64,000 nt of DNA from Archivesica marissinica (taxonomy: Eukaryota > Mollusca > Bivalvia > Venerida > Vesicomyidae): contig CM026386.1 in the NCBI GenBank assembly GCA_014843695.1, positions 84,309,791 through 84,373,790 of the forward strand, read 5' to 3'. This document shows, one piece after another, positions 1-11,537 of the stretch (positions within the stretch are counted from its first letter, which is position 1; every line of letters begins with the position of its first letter). The notes beneath the pieces were generated by a model, which saw only the letters and a list, made by a program, of their open reading frames with translations, searched no databases and was not told the DNA's origin. Both the position numbers and the translations under genes were made by a program.

Positions 1-668
1 GGTCATGGCACAGTGTTCCGTTTTCTGCTTTTAAATGTTTATTCTTGTGTTCCAAATCGGCAATATTGTTACGAGCCGTTGGATGGGCCGATCTGTGGCT
101 CGTACTGGACTACGTTGTACTTGGCCGGAAGTACAGTCGACGACGACAGAGATTTTGGGAGGTAAACGACTGTTGTCCCTGATACGCCCGTGTGACGGTT
201 AGCCCCGCGACAACAGTACACTCACCGACGCTGGTCTCCTTGTGGGGGGGGGGGTGACTCCGCAATGCTTTATGGGGGGGGGGACAACGAATATTAGACC
301 GTTTCTAATAATTATAATGTTTATTTAGTAATATCGTAGTGTGAACAGAAAATGCTGTGGCCAAATATTCGCACAGTAGGTCAACGTCATATGCACTGTA
401 CAAGCTGTCAGTACCCAAAACGTGGCATTGAACAATAGACAAACAATTATTTATTTCATAAATAATTTATCTAAAAATAAAATAAAATATTACTATCAAG
501 TTTCACAACCATTTCCCAAAAGCACTACTTATTAAATAATTTGTTAACAAAATAGCACATCTTAGAGTTTATTATGGCCGAAAGTTCCGAAACGGATGTG
601 CTATGAAAATTTTAGAAGCCCCTCCCTCTAGAATGAACTTTTGCAGTGCTTATATACCCACATACCAT

Positions 669-806
669 CTCCCCACACAACTATGTGTGGCCACAGGTGT
701 GTTGGTGGATTCCACAAGTGTGGCGGTGAATCCCACAGTGAAAGCTGTGGAAGAACGCTCCACACAAAACTCGATGGCCACAGATTTGTGTGGGACAGGT
801 GCTCGT
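669..806. repeat. Cluster of CCACA/TGTGG mini-hairpins
   Basis: Within about 140 bases the word CCACA and its complement TGTGG recur as at least four short inverted pairs, for example around 671-688, 711-724, 730-750 and 764-806. The spacing is irregular, so this is not a simple tandem array. No protein or known RNA fits. Confidence 0.5.
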
Positions 807-1412
807 GACTAAAACTTGCTTGAAACACCCAATGAGAGCAATACAACATTAACTAAACACCTATAAACATGAATATTAACCTCAAATTTACGTTTCCGTA
901 GCGTATTCAAACTGTACATATTAAGTAATCCACCCGAGTCGGTCTGCAAACTACAACGAACTGCACTCAGTATTTACACAGGTCGCCTAGCGACTATTCA
1001 CCATGAAAACAAATGGCTTCAACGAATGAAGGAATCAGTGTAACTCGGTGATTTTCTACAGTCGCACAATCATGTGACAATTAAATTGTAAACAAGAATT
1101 TAACGGAGCATTTCTACGCATAATGACTAAATTCACACCCATTGTAGGTAGCATCTACCCTGTATGACATTCAGATTACAATGCATAACGACCATTGAAA
1201 CTAAATTCACTATATCAGTTAGATAAACGTGATCGAACATCTTGGCAATATCCAAGACGTAAATTGAAATGAAAGCAGTTATGCAGGGTATGTCTGACTG
1301 ACTGCGAGGTATTACATTACCCCCGTATTTCTATGACAAAACTCCTGTTGCCATAAAAGCCAAAATGACAAGTTAATACCTTGTAGTATCAATAATAACA
1401 CATTACATACAC

Positions 1413-1450
1413 GTGGTAGTACCTTAAATAAGTGGTAGTACCTTAAATAA
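1413..1450. repeat. 19-bp tandem duplication
   Basis: Two perfect adjacent copies of a 19-bp unit beginning GTGGTAGTACC. Confidence 0.9.
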
Positions 1451-1819
1451 TTCTTACATCAACAAATATTTTCTAACAACATGTTATGTTAACACAATAT
1501 GTAAGGTTAAACCACAATTTGTTTGAATTCCTTGCTAAATTCAATGTTCAGTCTCTGTAGAGACAAATATATACGCAATAACTAACTGACACACCTGTCA
1601 ATTCCAGTTTACACTATACAGTACAAGTAGATGTTTCAACCATTACTTTCGGACTCAGATACTCAGGCACGATGAGAGTTTGTATCACACATAATTATTC
1701 ACTAATTTTCAACATTTATAAACACGAGTTACGTTTATTGTTCAACCTTTGAAGATCACCTCTTGGTGGAATTCTTCTTGGTATCCACTGACTTCAATGT
1801 TCCAGTTAGGTTTTCCTTA

Positions 1820-3109
1820 TTATCGGCACGGGACCTCTTTGTGCGGAGGCAGTGAAGCGTCACGTCTGCGCTGCTCTTCAACTATCATATCGACCGATCG
1901 TGCAATAGATGTCATGGCGGTTGCCATAACTTCCATTTGTTGGCCCAAGTGGTGGGTGGCCCTGGCTGTTGATTCTGTTGAGAAGGCTAACTTCGAGACG
2001 GTTGTCTCGACCACCTTCTCGAGGTGCCCTAACACGGCTGTAATTGGCTCGAACCTCTCGGCTGGGGTCATGCACAGCGCATCCGTCTGTGTGGACGTGT
2101 CTAATTTACAAGTAGGGGAAGTACTTTGGCTCCGGCTTACCTGTGAGAAAGCCATGTTGGAGTCGGGACCCAGCAGATCATCCAGTATGCTGTCTCCTGC
2201 AGGCACGGGTGGACAGGTAAGCGACAGTGGATCCTCCGGTAACGAGATTATCGAGGTGTGGAGGCGTTCGTCAGTTGTAACAGGCTTTGCGGTGGAACGA
2301 GGACACCCAAACTGGAGCTCCGGTAGGTCTAGAGATGGCTGCGGTGAAGCGACGGTGCGCATCGTCGGTTTATACGTTGCCGAACTGAGTGGCACAGTTT
2401 TGGCGCTGACTGACGGGCCGCAGGTTGTAGCTGTAAGTGGATCTCCCCAAGCCGTCCTGCTGAAACTTGACCTCGTAGGGTCATAGGCTGAGTGCGGTCC
2501 CATGGCCGTCGATGGTAACGCCACCTGCGGTACATAATCGTGGCTGGTTGTCAAGCTGCCAGGAGAGAGCAGGGATGCCAGTAACGCTGGCGGAAGCTGA
2601 ACCGTAACCAGTGACTCGTTCGCTGGCTTGACCATTCCGCTAGGTTCCTGTGGCAGTTGTGGCTGGACCAAAACGTGCGACTCCTTCACGAGTGACAATG
2701 GCTGAAAACCTGGCGTCGCTTCCGCTGGCTCGAATGGATCCTTTGGCTGAGCAAAAGACCGTTTGTCCTTGTCCTCGAGCATAGCCATGCGATAATCCAC
2801 GCATTCCTGTATCGGCTTAGGGTGTGGATTTTCAATCAGGAATGACCGGTTGGCTGGCTCAGCCCCTGCTATACGTGCCATCGCCTTATGGCGGCTGTAC
2901 TCTGATACATGCCTCTCTACGGAATCCTTAGTGTTACATCTATACATGCACAGGGTGCAGTAAAATCCCGCCTGATCCAGAGCCATGTGATGTTTCTGGA
3001 TGTGGGCCACCACCCGGTATCGTTCTGCCAGATACGCCACCTCGTTGCATTCGCAATGCATACAAGCAAAGTACTTCCTTCTAGGCGTCGCCCGGTTATC
3101 CATGGTTTC
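1820..3109 (-). CDS. Two-finger C2H2-like protein of unknown function (terminal exon)
   Basis: The minus strand encodes 427 residues starting at 3103. The N-terminus has two widely spaced Cys2His2-type fingers (residues about 14-41, CMHC followed by HIQKHH, and about 47-73, CTLC followed by HVSEYSRH). The remainder is Ser/Pro/Thr-rich and probably disordered, ending in a predicted helical segment (residues about 350-410) that could be a coiled coil. A polypyrimidine tract and AG at 3110-3111 lie just upstream of the ATG, so the ORF is probably the last exon of a spliced transcript, with 5' leader exons upstream (possibly 3690-4054). Such finger spacing is seen in multicopy, possibly transposon-associated proteins of invertebrates; that link is from memory and weak. 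No stop or frameshift interrupts it. Function unknown. Confidence 0.6.
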   Translation of the reverse strand, partial: ETMDNRATPRRKYFACMHCECNEVAYLAERYRVVAHIQKHHMALDQAGFYCTLCMYRCNTKDSVERHVSEYSRHKAMARIAGAEPANRSFLIENPHPKPIQECVDYRMAMLEDKDKRSFAQPKDPFEPAEATPGFQPLSLVKESHVLVQPQLPQEPSGMVKPANESLVTVQLPPALLASLLSPGSLTTSHDYVPQVALPSTAMGPHSAYDPTRSSFSRTAWGDPLTATTCGPSVSAKTVPLSSATYKPTMRTVASPQPSLDLPELQFGCPRSTAKPVTTDERLHTSIISLPEDPLSLTCPPVPAGDSILDDLLGPDSNMAFSQVSRSQSTSPTCKLDTSTQTDALCMTPAERFEPITAVLGHLEKVVETTVSKLAFSTESTARATHHLGQQMEVMATAMTSIARSVDMIVEEQRRRDASLPPHKEVPCR

Positions 3110-3689
3110 CTGGAAATATATAATTAGAGGACGACTTTACTAACCATGGCATAACAATCTATGTGGGCCACTGACAGCTTTAGTGTGCGGATATACGCTT
3201 TTGGAAAGGCCTAGTATTATAGTTCTTGATAGTGCGTGCAACATCTACCGTCAGGTAACGTTCAAGTCTTCCCCCAATGGCACCAATGTCATTCGCTGTG
3301 TAAATGCGCTATATCTGTTCCCGAATACGTTAGTACACAACTGTTTATGTGATACAATCAACCCCATGCATTTTACCCCAACATTTATTAGACGGACTAG
3401 TCAATAAATAGGTATTTTCCGAAGACGTTTGGTCAGTCTCGGATTCCATTAACACTACCTCGGTAGAAAAGACCGACGTATTGACGTAAGCGCATTAAAA
3501 ATAAACGTTATTCTTCGAATTTATATCGGCCTGCATCGCCGTATTTATTGCGTACACGGTCAAGTTACTATACGCATAATACTAAATTAGTATGTCTTCT
3601 GTATGCCCATCTAAATTCAACACCATAAATATCTTCAAAGGTGTTTAGTAATATTACTTTAATGCAGTCGAGCACAATGAATCACTTAC

Positions 3690-3788
3690 CTTACACCTTT
3701 TTCCTCTGTTTAGGTACAGCTGGTGGAGGTAGTTGTTGTTCCTCCATGGCCACACTTTCCGTCTCTTTGGCCTCCTCTGGTTGCATGT
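3690..3788 (-). other. Putative small exon, copy 1 (premature stop)
   Basis: On the minus strand a TTTTCAG acceptor precedes this 99-bp block and a GTAAGT donor follows it. The coding frame begins MQPEEAKE and ends in a basic run (PKQRKKV) followed by TAA two bases before the donor. It is paralogous to 3979-4054. The next minus-strand acceptor is just before the two-finger protein at 3109, so it may be a leader exon of that gene, but the joined frame does not continue into it. Confidence 0.4.
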
Positions 3789-3978
3789 CTGAAAAGGCGC
3801 ATGTCTGAAAAGGCGACAGTCTTAATACACTGGAATAATAGGATCTGATACGAGTTTGTTTAAAATAATTATTAAACAAAATGGAATAGTGCCAGCAAGA
3901 GTAAAGTTTCTGATCTCACATTTTACTTTCAGTGAGAATTCGGGAGCACTAAAAAATTATTTCAAGCAATATCTCTAC

Positions 3979-4054
3979 CTTGCACTTTTCGCTTCTTTTT
4001 AGGTAGATGTTCCATGGCCACACTCCGTCTCCTTGGCCTTCTCTGGTTGCATGT
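3979..4054 (-). other. Putative small exon, copy 2 with nuclear-localisation-like basic cluster
   Basis: Diverged tandem copy of the 3690-3788 block with the same TTTTCAG acceptor and a GTAGAG donor. It is 23 bp shorter, with an indel that shifts the first half out of frame; from the internal ATG the frame gives a short peptide ending in PKKKRKV, a classical monopartite nuclear localisation pattern. At the position where copy 1 has TAA, this copy has CAA. Expression is unproven. Confidence 0.4.
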
Positions 4055-4059
4055 CTGAA

Positions 4060-4985
4060 AAGGCGACAAGTCATACAGCCTCAAATAACATATTGGTTGC
4101 ATTTATTAACTTAATTCTAACAAAATAATTCGATCTGACAAAAATCTTTTATTAAACAAAATTGTTCTATATAAATACATTTTACTTTTATCGAAGAAAA
4201 ACAAAAGGTGAGGAAGCGTTCATGAAACGTGTTAAAAAAACAAGCCTTAACGATTTTGAAAGACAGTGCGATTCTTTTTTATCACATTACTGCCATTTAG
4301 ATTTAGAGATCCGTAACTCTGATAATGTGGGTTTTTCCAATATCTATTTTTGTGACCCGGTACAAACACAGTAGGCCATGTTTGAGGCGCGAATATATTT
4401 AAAGAAATTTTAAACACTTAACAGAAGTTACCATGAATATATTCCAGACCAGCTCTGTGAAAGTGTTACAAACTTATCTAAAATAACGAGGTGTAGTATT
4501 TTCAAATACAAATACAGAGCATTTATATAGCGCAAAAATTAAATATTATTCTATTGCGCTTCATAATTACAGATGCAATTTTAAACATTTACCCATGGCA
4601 ATAATATATGGAAATAAAAATAAAAATGTATACATATATAGATATAACTAGGATTCTAGTAATTGGATAAGAACATATTTTATCATGATATCTACACCAT
4701 TACAGTATATAAGTGAGTGATTGGATTAACGATAAAAGTGGCACTATGAACCATAGACCCAAACACCGCCGTAAGAATGACAACCGTGATGTGGCCACTA
4801 CAGTGAATGGGTCGGTACAGTGATCCGCCCATCACCACACGACATAGCTCGAACCCAAGAGAATGCCCATACAACACCTCACTCGTCAATCCAATACTTA
4901 TAAAGTCGATCTTTGATCTTATTGAACACAAATATTGTATTTAAACTGTTTTATATCATCACATGTTATTTTTGTACAAAGAGCA
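4060..4985. other. No gene recognised
   Basis: AT-rich DNA. A short open frame at 4162-4374 has no recognisable motif. A faint tRNA-promoter-like word (GGGTTCGAGC on the minus strand near 4850) might be an old SINE but there is too little to call. Confidence 0.4.
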
Positions 4986-4991
4986 CAATAC

Positions 4992-5760
4992 TTATCGTTC
5001 ATAAAATTGCCTAAGCAGATGGGTTTTCAGTTTTGATCGGAAACTGGCCTCCGACTCAATGTTTTTCAGATAACTAGGTAGATCGTTCCACAATTTGGGT
5101 CCAACGACGGCCATATATCTATCGGCTAATTTTGTTCGTCGTCTTGGGATGTTAAAGTTAGTGTCACTTTGTGATCTTAGTCTGTACCTTCCACGAATGG
5201 GTACAAACATTTCTCCCAGATATACTGGAGCTGTTCCATTATTGACACGGAATACCATCACTAGAACTTTGAAAATGATTCTGGCTTTAACTGGAAGCCA
5301 GTGGAGTTCTTTCAGAAGTTCCGCAATTGGTTGTTCAAACGAGGCATTAAGGACAACTCTAGCGGCATGATTTTGGACTCGCTGTAGTTTGTCGACTTGG
5401 TAGGCTGGAATGTCTGTAAACAGACCGTTGCAGAAGTCGATGTGCGAATGAACCAACCCGTATACTAATGATTCAGTAGACTTTTTTGTGAGATGTTTAC
5501 GTATAGCTTTAAGATTTCGTAACTGCACACGTGCTATATGACACTTATTTTGGATGTGATGGTCGAAGTTGAGTGTATTGGACATGTGAACACCCAGATC
5601 TCTGACATGATCAACGCATTTTACGTCACAACTGCCAACGTTGACACTAGAAATGTTTAATTTTGATAATTGTTGCCTGGTTCCATAAATGATTACTTCA
5701 GTTTTAGAGTTATTCATCTTCAGTTTGAAAGTTGTCATCACAAAACACACTCTTATTGAA
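4992..5760 (-). pseudogene. CR1/L2-like LINE, C-terminal part of ORF2 only
   Basis: The minus strand encodes the palm end, thumb and C-terminal part of a non-LTR reverse transcriptase. Recognisable blocks are MNNSKTEVI, DLGVHMSNTLNFDHHI, the HWLPVKARIIFK block and the KLWNDLPSYLKN block near the end, a conserved order in CR1/L2/jockey-like ORF2 proteins. The YxDD catalytic site and all upstream domains are missing, as expected for a 5'-truncated insertion. The frame is open to a stop at 4992, shortly before what looks like the element's 3' end near 4950. The insertion's 5' boundary lies near 5720-5790. The recognisable homology stops at about residue 22 of the open frame; residues before this are probably flanking sequence. 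Confidence 0.85.
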
Positions 5761-5923
5761 ATATGTACTTTGGCGGCCGATGTCAAGATTGAGGTCGACC
5801 CGGATGGGCTAGTAGAAGATCGTGAGGAAGTTTATTTTAAAACTTTACAAATATGTAACGTTGTGATAATGCTAGTTATAAACATCTAATATACATGATT
5901 TCTGTCAAGATAAACTTACTCAG

Positions 5924-6412
5924 ATGGCGCAGGACAACATAGAGCTTAAGAATACTGTAACGTATCTGCAAGCTCAGTCCATGCGGAACAATATTATATT
6001 TGGTAACGTGCCTGAATTAGCCAACGAAAAGCCAGAACAAACTACAGACATAGTGAGGAACCTAATGAAGGAGAAATTAGGTATTGCAGACGATATTGTT
6101 GACAATATGAAAATAGAACGCGCCCACAGAATTGGACAGCCCACAACTGCTAGAGAAGCTTCAGCAAGGTACCACCGTCGTATTGTGTGCAAATTCAATT
6201 TATTCCCGGATCGCGAACTTGTCAGGAAATCAAGCTACAAATTGAAAGGAACAAACCTCTATGTAACTGAACAATTCCCACCCGAAGTGGCAGCAAAACG
6301 ACGTGAGCTTGTGAAGGTAATGAAAAAGGCCAAGGACCAGGGGAAAACTGCATGGATAAGCTACGACACGCTATATGTGAACGGACGTCCAGTGAAAGAT
6401 GCAGGCAGTTAG
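5924..6412 (+). CDS. L1-type ORF1 protein (RNA-binding), N-terminally short
   Basis: 162 residues. The start of the protein matches the end of a coiled coil followed by the conserved MRNNIIFGNVPE strand that opens the RNA-recognition domain of L1 ORF1 proteins. The middle has the ERAHRIG motif and the C-terminal domain has the basic RRELVKVMKKAKDQG helix. These proteins bind the element's RNA as trimers and chaperone target-primed reverse transcription. The usual long coiled coil is missing, so this copy would not trimerise normally. It ends with TAG at 6410-6412, and ORF2 continues in the same frame immediately after that codon. Confidence 0.8.
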   Translation: MAQDNIELKNTVTYLQAQSMRNNIIFGNVPELANEKPEQTTDIVRNLMKEKLGIADDIVDNMKIERAHRIGQPTTAREASARYHRRIVCKFNLFPDRELVRKSSYKLKGTNLYVTEQFPPEVAAKRRELVKVMKKAKDQGKTAWISYDTLYVNGRPVKDAGS

Positions 6413-9400
6413 GAAGGCGCGGAGGGTGAACTAAAGTGTTTAGTATGGAACTGTAATGGCCTTACTTCTAGTAAGTGCGGATATTCAGACTTTGTAAAAT
6501 TATTGACTGAACATGACATAATTGTGTTGCTAGAATCATGGACATGTAAAACTAGTGATATAGAATTAGACGGCTACCACTGCTTTAACTTCTATAGAAA
6601 GTATAGACACCGCAACGCCAGGCGCAATAGCGGTGGTATTGTCATTTATTGTAGAGATGTTCTTAAAGACGGTATTTCCATAGTGAAAAATGTACATGAC
6701 ACAATAATCTGGTTAAAATTTGATAAAACATTTTTTGGATACAAATCTGATGTATATTTTGCTGCTGTATATATGTGGGGAGATACCTCTCCAATTACAA
6801 ATCTTATCGATGCGGATCTGTTTGAACTATTGCAAAATGATATTTATCTTTATGCCTCTATGGGAAAGGTTCTGGTCTCCGGCGATTGCAATGCTAGGGT
6901 CTCCTGCAAAAAGGATTACATTGATGCCGACATGTATATCGCTGATCTGGATGATGATAAATATCTACCTGATGATATGTTAATGCGCGCTAATCAAGAC
7001 AAGGGGAGTAACTCACATGGTAACAAATTACTCGACTTGTGCAAGGCTACCTCACTACGTATAGCAAATGGTCGTCTGCACGATGATATTTGCGGAAATT
7101 ATACTTATTTCAATAATTCAGCTAGTTCAGTCATAGATTATCTATTATTACATGAACAAGATTTCAATTGTGTGAACACATTTAAAGTTGGTGTCTTTAA
7201 TGAATTTAGCGACCACGCTCCGTTGCATATACATATTTGCTGTCCGCTCGTTGACGAAATAGTAGACTGTGTAGAGCAACACGAATACACTACTTGGTCC
7301 GATGTTCATAGGAATGAATTCCGTACAGGTTTAATAAGTAAATTGCCATATTTTAATCGCATTATTCATGATTATCATAGCAATGATTTAAATGATACTG
7401 ATACATTGGTGAAATCATTTACGTCTATTATGCGTGAAGTGAGCGACCCACTTTTCCATAAGATATCACTCAAAATGACACGATTTTTAAACATAGTTGA
7501 TGATACTAACAAGTGGTTTGACGATGATTGCAAACTACACAAACATAATTATAAGCAAGCTCTAGTACGGTTTAATAGATGTCGATCCACGGAAAATAGG
7601 ACAGAACTGACGAGGCTAAAGGCCATCTATAAAAGATGCATTAAGTCTAAACGACATCGTTATAAATTAAGCAGGCACAGGAGTTTGAATCCCTAAAACT
7701 ATGTAAGCCTCTAGAATTCTGGAAGCATTTTAGGAAGTCAACTAATAAGAAAAGTGCTAATATTTCGTCTGATGCTTTCTTCAAACATTTTGCTACTATG
7801 TTCGACGATATAAAACAGTCTAAGCATACAGAATCTGAAGAATTTAATGAAACAAACGATTTCAATGCATCAAATATCATATTTAAGGATTTAGATCTAC
7901 CTATTACTTACACTGAGGTAAAAGATGCAATAAAATCTCTTAAGCGAAATAAAGCCACGTCTGATGACAATTTGTTAAATGAATATTTCTTAGAAACGGG
8001 CGATATTTTAGCTAGCCACATCGTTGATATTTTTAATGTTATTTTAAATTCCGGCAATTTCCCAGAAAGCTGGACAAAGGGTTTTATTGTACCTGTATAC
8101 AAAAAAGGTGACAAAGATGACGCCAAAAATTATCGAGGCATTACCCTATTAAGTAACTTTGGTAAATTATTTACTTGCATATTAAATAGTCGCATTACAA
8201 ACTGGTGTGAAAACAATACTATTATTTCCGATGCACAATTTGGATTTCGTATGGGTCGTTCGACAGTAGATGCAATTTTTATTTTGCATTCTTTAATTGA
8301 ACACATATTAAACAAGAACAATAGATTATACTGTTCCTTTATTGATATGAAACAGTGTTTTGACAGTATATACCGTAATGCATTGTGGCTAAAATTATAT
8401 AAGTTAGGCCTTAGTGGTAAGATCCTAAGGATAATTAATACGTGCAATGTATCAATCCGTTAAATCGTGTATAAAGCTTAACTGTAACACATACACAGAC
8501 TTCTTCGATATCTCAATCGGACTACGCCAAGGGGAAATCATTTCGCCAATAATGTGGGCTTTGTTCGTGGAAGACCTTGAATTATACTTACAGGACACGA
8601 TTAATAGTGGCATTAATATTAATGACATATGTTTGATTTTATTACTGTTCGCGGATGACATGGTTCTAATTGGCTTAACACCAGTTGACCTGCAAAATAC
8701 AGTAAATAATCTAAGTATATATTGTGACAAATGGGGCCTTGAAGTTAATGTTTTAAAGTCGAAGATAATGGTGTTCCGTAAACGGGGTGGGCTAAAGAGA
8801 GGCGAGCAATGGTTTTATAGGGGAGGTGCCATCGAGGTGGTCAATGACTTTAACTACGTTGGTGTTACACTTAACTATACCGGTAATTTTAATTTAAATT
8901 CACAACAACTCCATGGCAAAGGCCTAAAAGCTATGAACATACTAACAGCTAATCTACGTAAACACGAGACAAAACCAAAAACCGCTCTCCAGCTCTTCGA
9001 TGCTCTAGTATCATCCATTTTACATTACGGAAGTGAAATATGGGGATTTTCAAAAGCTAAAAATTTAGAGACATTGCACTTGAAATTCTGCAAGTTAGTT
9101 CTTGGTGTTAAGCAATCAACTAGTAATGTAGCTGTATATTATTAACTTGGAAGATACCCATTGTATATATGTAGATATGTAAAAGTTGTAAAATATTGGT
9201 TAAAAATAGTTACAACGGAAAATATAATTATTAAGTCGATGATACAAACGTGTCTAGATGATTTAGTAACTGGCAAAGGTAATTGGTTGTTCAGAGTTAA
9301 GGAATTGCTAAGTAAATTTGGATTTTTGTATATATGGGAAAACCCACATGTCATCGACCACACTCAGTTTATTTCTGAATTTAAACAAAGGATTATAGAT

Positions 9401-9838
9401 GATTTTCTGCAGATTTCACAAGCTGATCTTCGAATAAATAAGGTACTTACATTATATAAAAATGTAAAGATTAATTTTGGTTACGAATCGTACTTAGATA
9501 TAATACTAAGCAGAAAATTAAGAATTGCATTTACAAAATTGAGACTATCAGCGCACAACTTGCGGATTGAAACAGGCAGATATGGTAGAAACCGTATTGA
9601 TCAAAACGAAAGGTTATGTTTATTGTGTAATACAAACAACGTGGGAGATGAGTTTCATTTCATGTTTAAATGTGAGGTGTATAGTACATTAAGAAAAAAA
9701 AATATTAAACGTTTATATTCTAATCGACCAAGTATGTTCAAATTATTGCAAATATTTCAATGTGACAATTCCCCAGAGCTGGTTAACTTTAGTAAATATA
9801 TTCATGACGCTTTATCCCTTCGTAATTCACTTGTTTAG
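6413..9838 (+). pseudogene. LINE ORF2: endonuclease, reverse transcriptase, zinc knuckle
   Basis: Endonuclease: the LVWNCNG strand at 6438-6458, VLLESW at 6524, SGDCNA near 6879 and SDHAPLH near 7208 are the catalytic blocks of the EEP fold. Reverse transcriptase: YKKGDKDDAKNYRGITLL at about 8097, FGFRMGRST at about 8238, SFIDMKQCFDS near 8335 and the FADD active site at about 8647-8658. C-terminal Cys/His knuckle CLLC near 9625. Damage: a frameshift near 7670 between endonuclease and RT, another near 8440 inside the RT fingers/palm, and an in-frame TAA at 9143-9145. No ATG occurs between the ORF1 stop and the first endonuclease motif, so translation of ORF2 must have used UAG readthrough or another unusual mechanism. 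Confidence 0.88.
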
Positions 9839-10199
9839 GATATATGAATTACCAGTTGAATACTCCCTACACTCTTAATACAGTCATGATCATGTTTTGC
9901 ATAGTCTAAAATCCATCTTGACATTGTCATTATTTTTCCATGTATGTCCATAATCATTACATCATTTGTCCATCCTCATCATGATTGCATATATCACAAT
10001 ATTGTACTATATATATTGTAAATATGTTTAAATGTTACAGACGAGAAACTGTAAAGTTTAAGTCTTAATAAAGCATTCTTCTTCTTCTTCATGATTTTCG
10101 GGTTTGATTGTTTGTGCTGAATGAGTGTTAACGGGTTAAACCCCATCAACCAACCACATCTGATTGATATGTAATAACAAGTTATGCAAGATTAGGCTG

Positions 10200-11050
10200 A
10201 AAATTACACAGTACAGCTACAATTTATTTTTGTTATCTGATACAAATTGAATCTAAATTTGAGAGGTATAATGCCAGATAGAATCCTGAAGGTCTTCATT
10301 CTACATATAGCTCTTTCCACGTGAATTCTAACTTTAGCTATTCCTCTGGACCTCCTAACAGCTTTGGAACTGAGAACTTTCCCATGTGTAAAGGCAGGAA
10401 TGTTTAATGTGGCCTTTTTTGGAAGCAATAGGTGACGTATATTAAATCCTCTGTCTGTCGTAATGTCATCATTTTCTTCTTCCAGGTCAACAAATTTAGA
10501 CTCTGACAATAGTTGCATCAGATATTGAACCACTGTATACATCTGATAACAAGCAAATAGTTCCACACGGAGTGATTGCAATTAACTGCTTTAATGTATT
10601 AGCGTGCCTATGGTTAGACCAGGTAGCCTTCTGAGCTGCAGGACGTAAAGGCTTTTGAATGAAGTAGTCAGTACAATCATTGCTCGTGTTCTTGGGTATT
10701 GTGAAAAACTCTTTGGCAAATTGTACTTCATTAATTCTTTGGGAGGCCAGATTATAAGTTGGCATAAACACTGGCTTAGAAGATTAACCAATGCTAAAAA
10801 TATCCTGCACACATGGCTTTTAGAAATTTCAAACAAATAAGATAAATGTTTGTTGCCATACCCTCTTCTTATTTTAACAAATGTTAGAATCATTTCTCTA
10901 CTATGGGAACCAAATTCGACACCCAATGTGTAGGACCTTTAACGTTCTCAATAATGTCTAACTGTTCACGTTCTTCAATTTTCTGATCAACCTTTTCCCT
11001 CATTTTGAAAGGAACTTTACGTACTGACTGCTACAGGTTGTATAGCGATT
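10200..11050 (-). pseudogene. DDE_Tnp_4 (Harbinger-like) nuclease remnant
   Basis: Three overlapping minus-strand frames together give an IS5/Harbinger-type DDE nuclease. The N-terminal part (10926 to about 10690) reads YLFEISKSHVCRIF and YPRTRAM; the middle (from about 10690) has DCTDYFIQKP, the first Asp block, and LLSDVYSGSISD; the C-terminal part has TTDRGFNI, LNIPAFTHGK and RIHVERAICRMK, the last catalytic Asp/Glu region. Switching frames near 10680 and again near 10580 is needed, so it is a pseudogene. Members of this family cut DNA in PIF/Harbinger and related elements; the partner Myb-like protein is not seen. No terminal inverted repeats were identified. Confidence 0.8.
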
Positions 11051-11059
11051 GAGCTGAAA

Positions 11060-11537
11060 ATTTGTTAACTTTCCTATTCCCTGAAATGTGTCATTGAATG
11101 ACTGTACCAGGGATGAGAGTGGCCAGTGAAAACACAACTGAACATGAGAAACGAGTGCCACAGGCACAAAGTGAGTGCCGGGGGTGAGTTCGAGAGGGGG
11201 TTAGACCGCCCTTTCGCAGGAAAAAAAAAGACAATACATACTCCCTGAGGTGGCATTTAACACACTTTTGAGACTAAATGTTCACATATTGTTTACTACT
11301 CAGTACCCACTACTATAATGTCAATTATGTGAGCCAAATCAAAATAAATTTCATATGATCTATTAGTGATGATAGTACATGGGAAAGTGTACATATAAAA
11401 TGCCAGTCTTTTGTATCCACATATTCTTGGATGTTGATGTCTGTTTAGTTTCTGATTTACAATGGCTAACAAATTTGAATAAAATCTATTACATATGAAC
11501 TTCACTCAGGAACAAAAACAGGTTTGCCTAAATCAAT
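11060..11537. other. hAT-type terminal sequence and AT-rich flank
   Basis: CCAGGGATGAGAGTGGCC at about 11107 resembles a hAT terminal inverted repeat and lies on the 3' side of the hAT transposase at 11538-13403. It is followed by a GC-rich subterminal patch at 11155-11220. The matching terminus on the other side was not found. The remainder holds nothing recognisable. Confidence 0.45.

Larger units (their letters stand above)
1..1748. other. No gene recognised; low-complexity and short repeats
   Basis: No reading frame with recognisable protein motifs is visible on either strand. The stretch holds two poly-G tracts near 245-255 and 276-287, a cluster of short palindromes at 669-806, and a 19-bp direct tandem repeat at 1413-1450. 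The rest is AT-rich and looks like intergenic or unrecognised repeat sequence. Confidence 0.6.
5924..10090 (+). mobile_element. L1-like LINE, 5'-truncated ORF1, full-length ORF2, decayed
   Basis: The element holds an L1-type ORF1, then an ORF2 with apurinic endonuclease, reverse transcriptase and a C-terminal Cys/His knuckle. It ends with AATAAA at about 10067 and a (TTC)n tail at 10076-10090, which is typical of LINE 3' ends. ORF1 lacks the N-terminal coiled-coil, so the insertion is probably 5' truncated near 5890. Two frameshifts and one clear nonsense codon in ORF2 mark it as dead. The assignment to the L1/Tx1 group rests on the ORF1 type and is moderate; endonuclease and RT are certain. 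Confidence 0.9.

Noticed and set aside
1749..2486. 245-residue plus-strand frame
   Set aside because: It is antisense to the two-finger protein, has no motif, and its composition mirrors the opposite frame.
4692..4931. Possible SINE or 79-residue minus-strand protein
   Set aside because: Only a B-box-like word is present, without an A box at the right distance or a target duplication; the frame has no family features.
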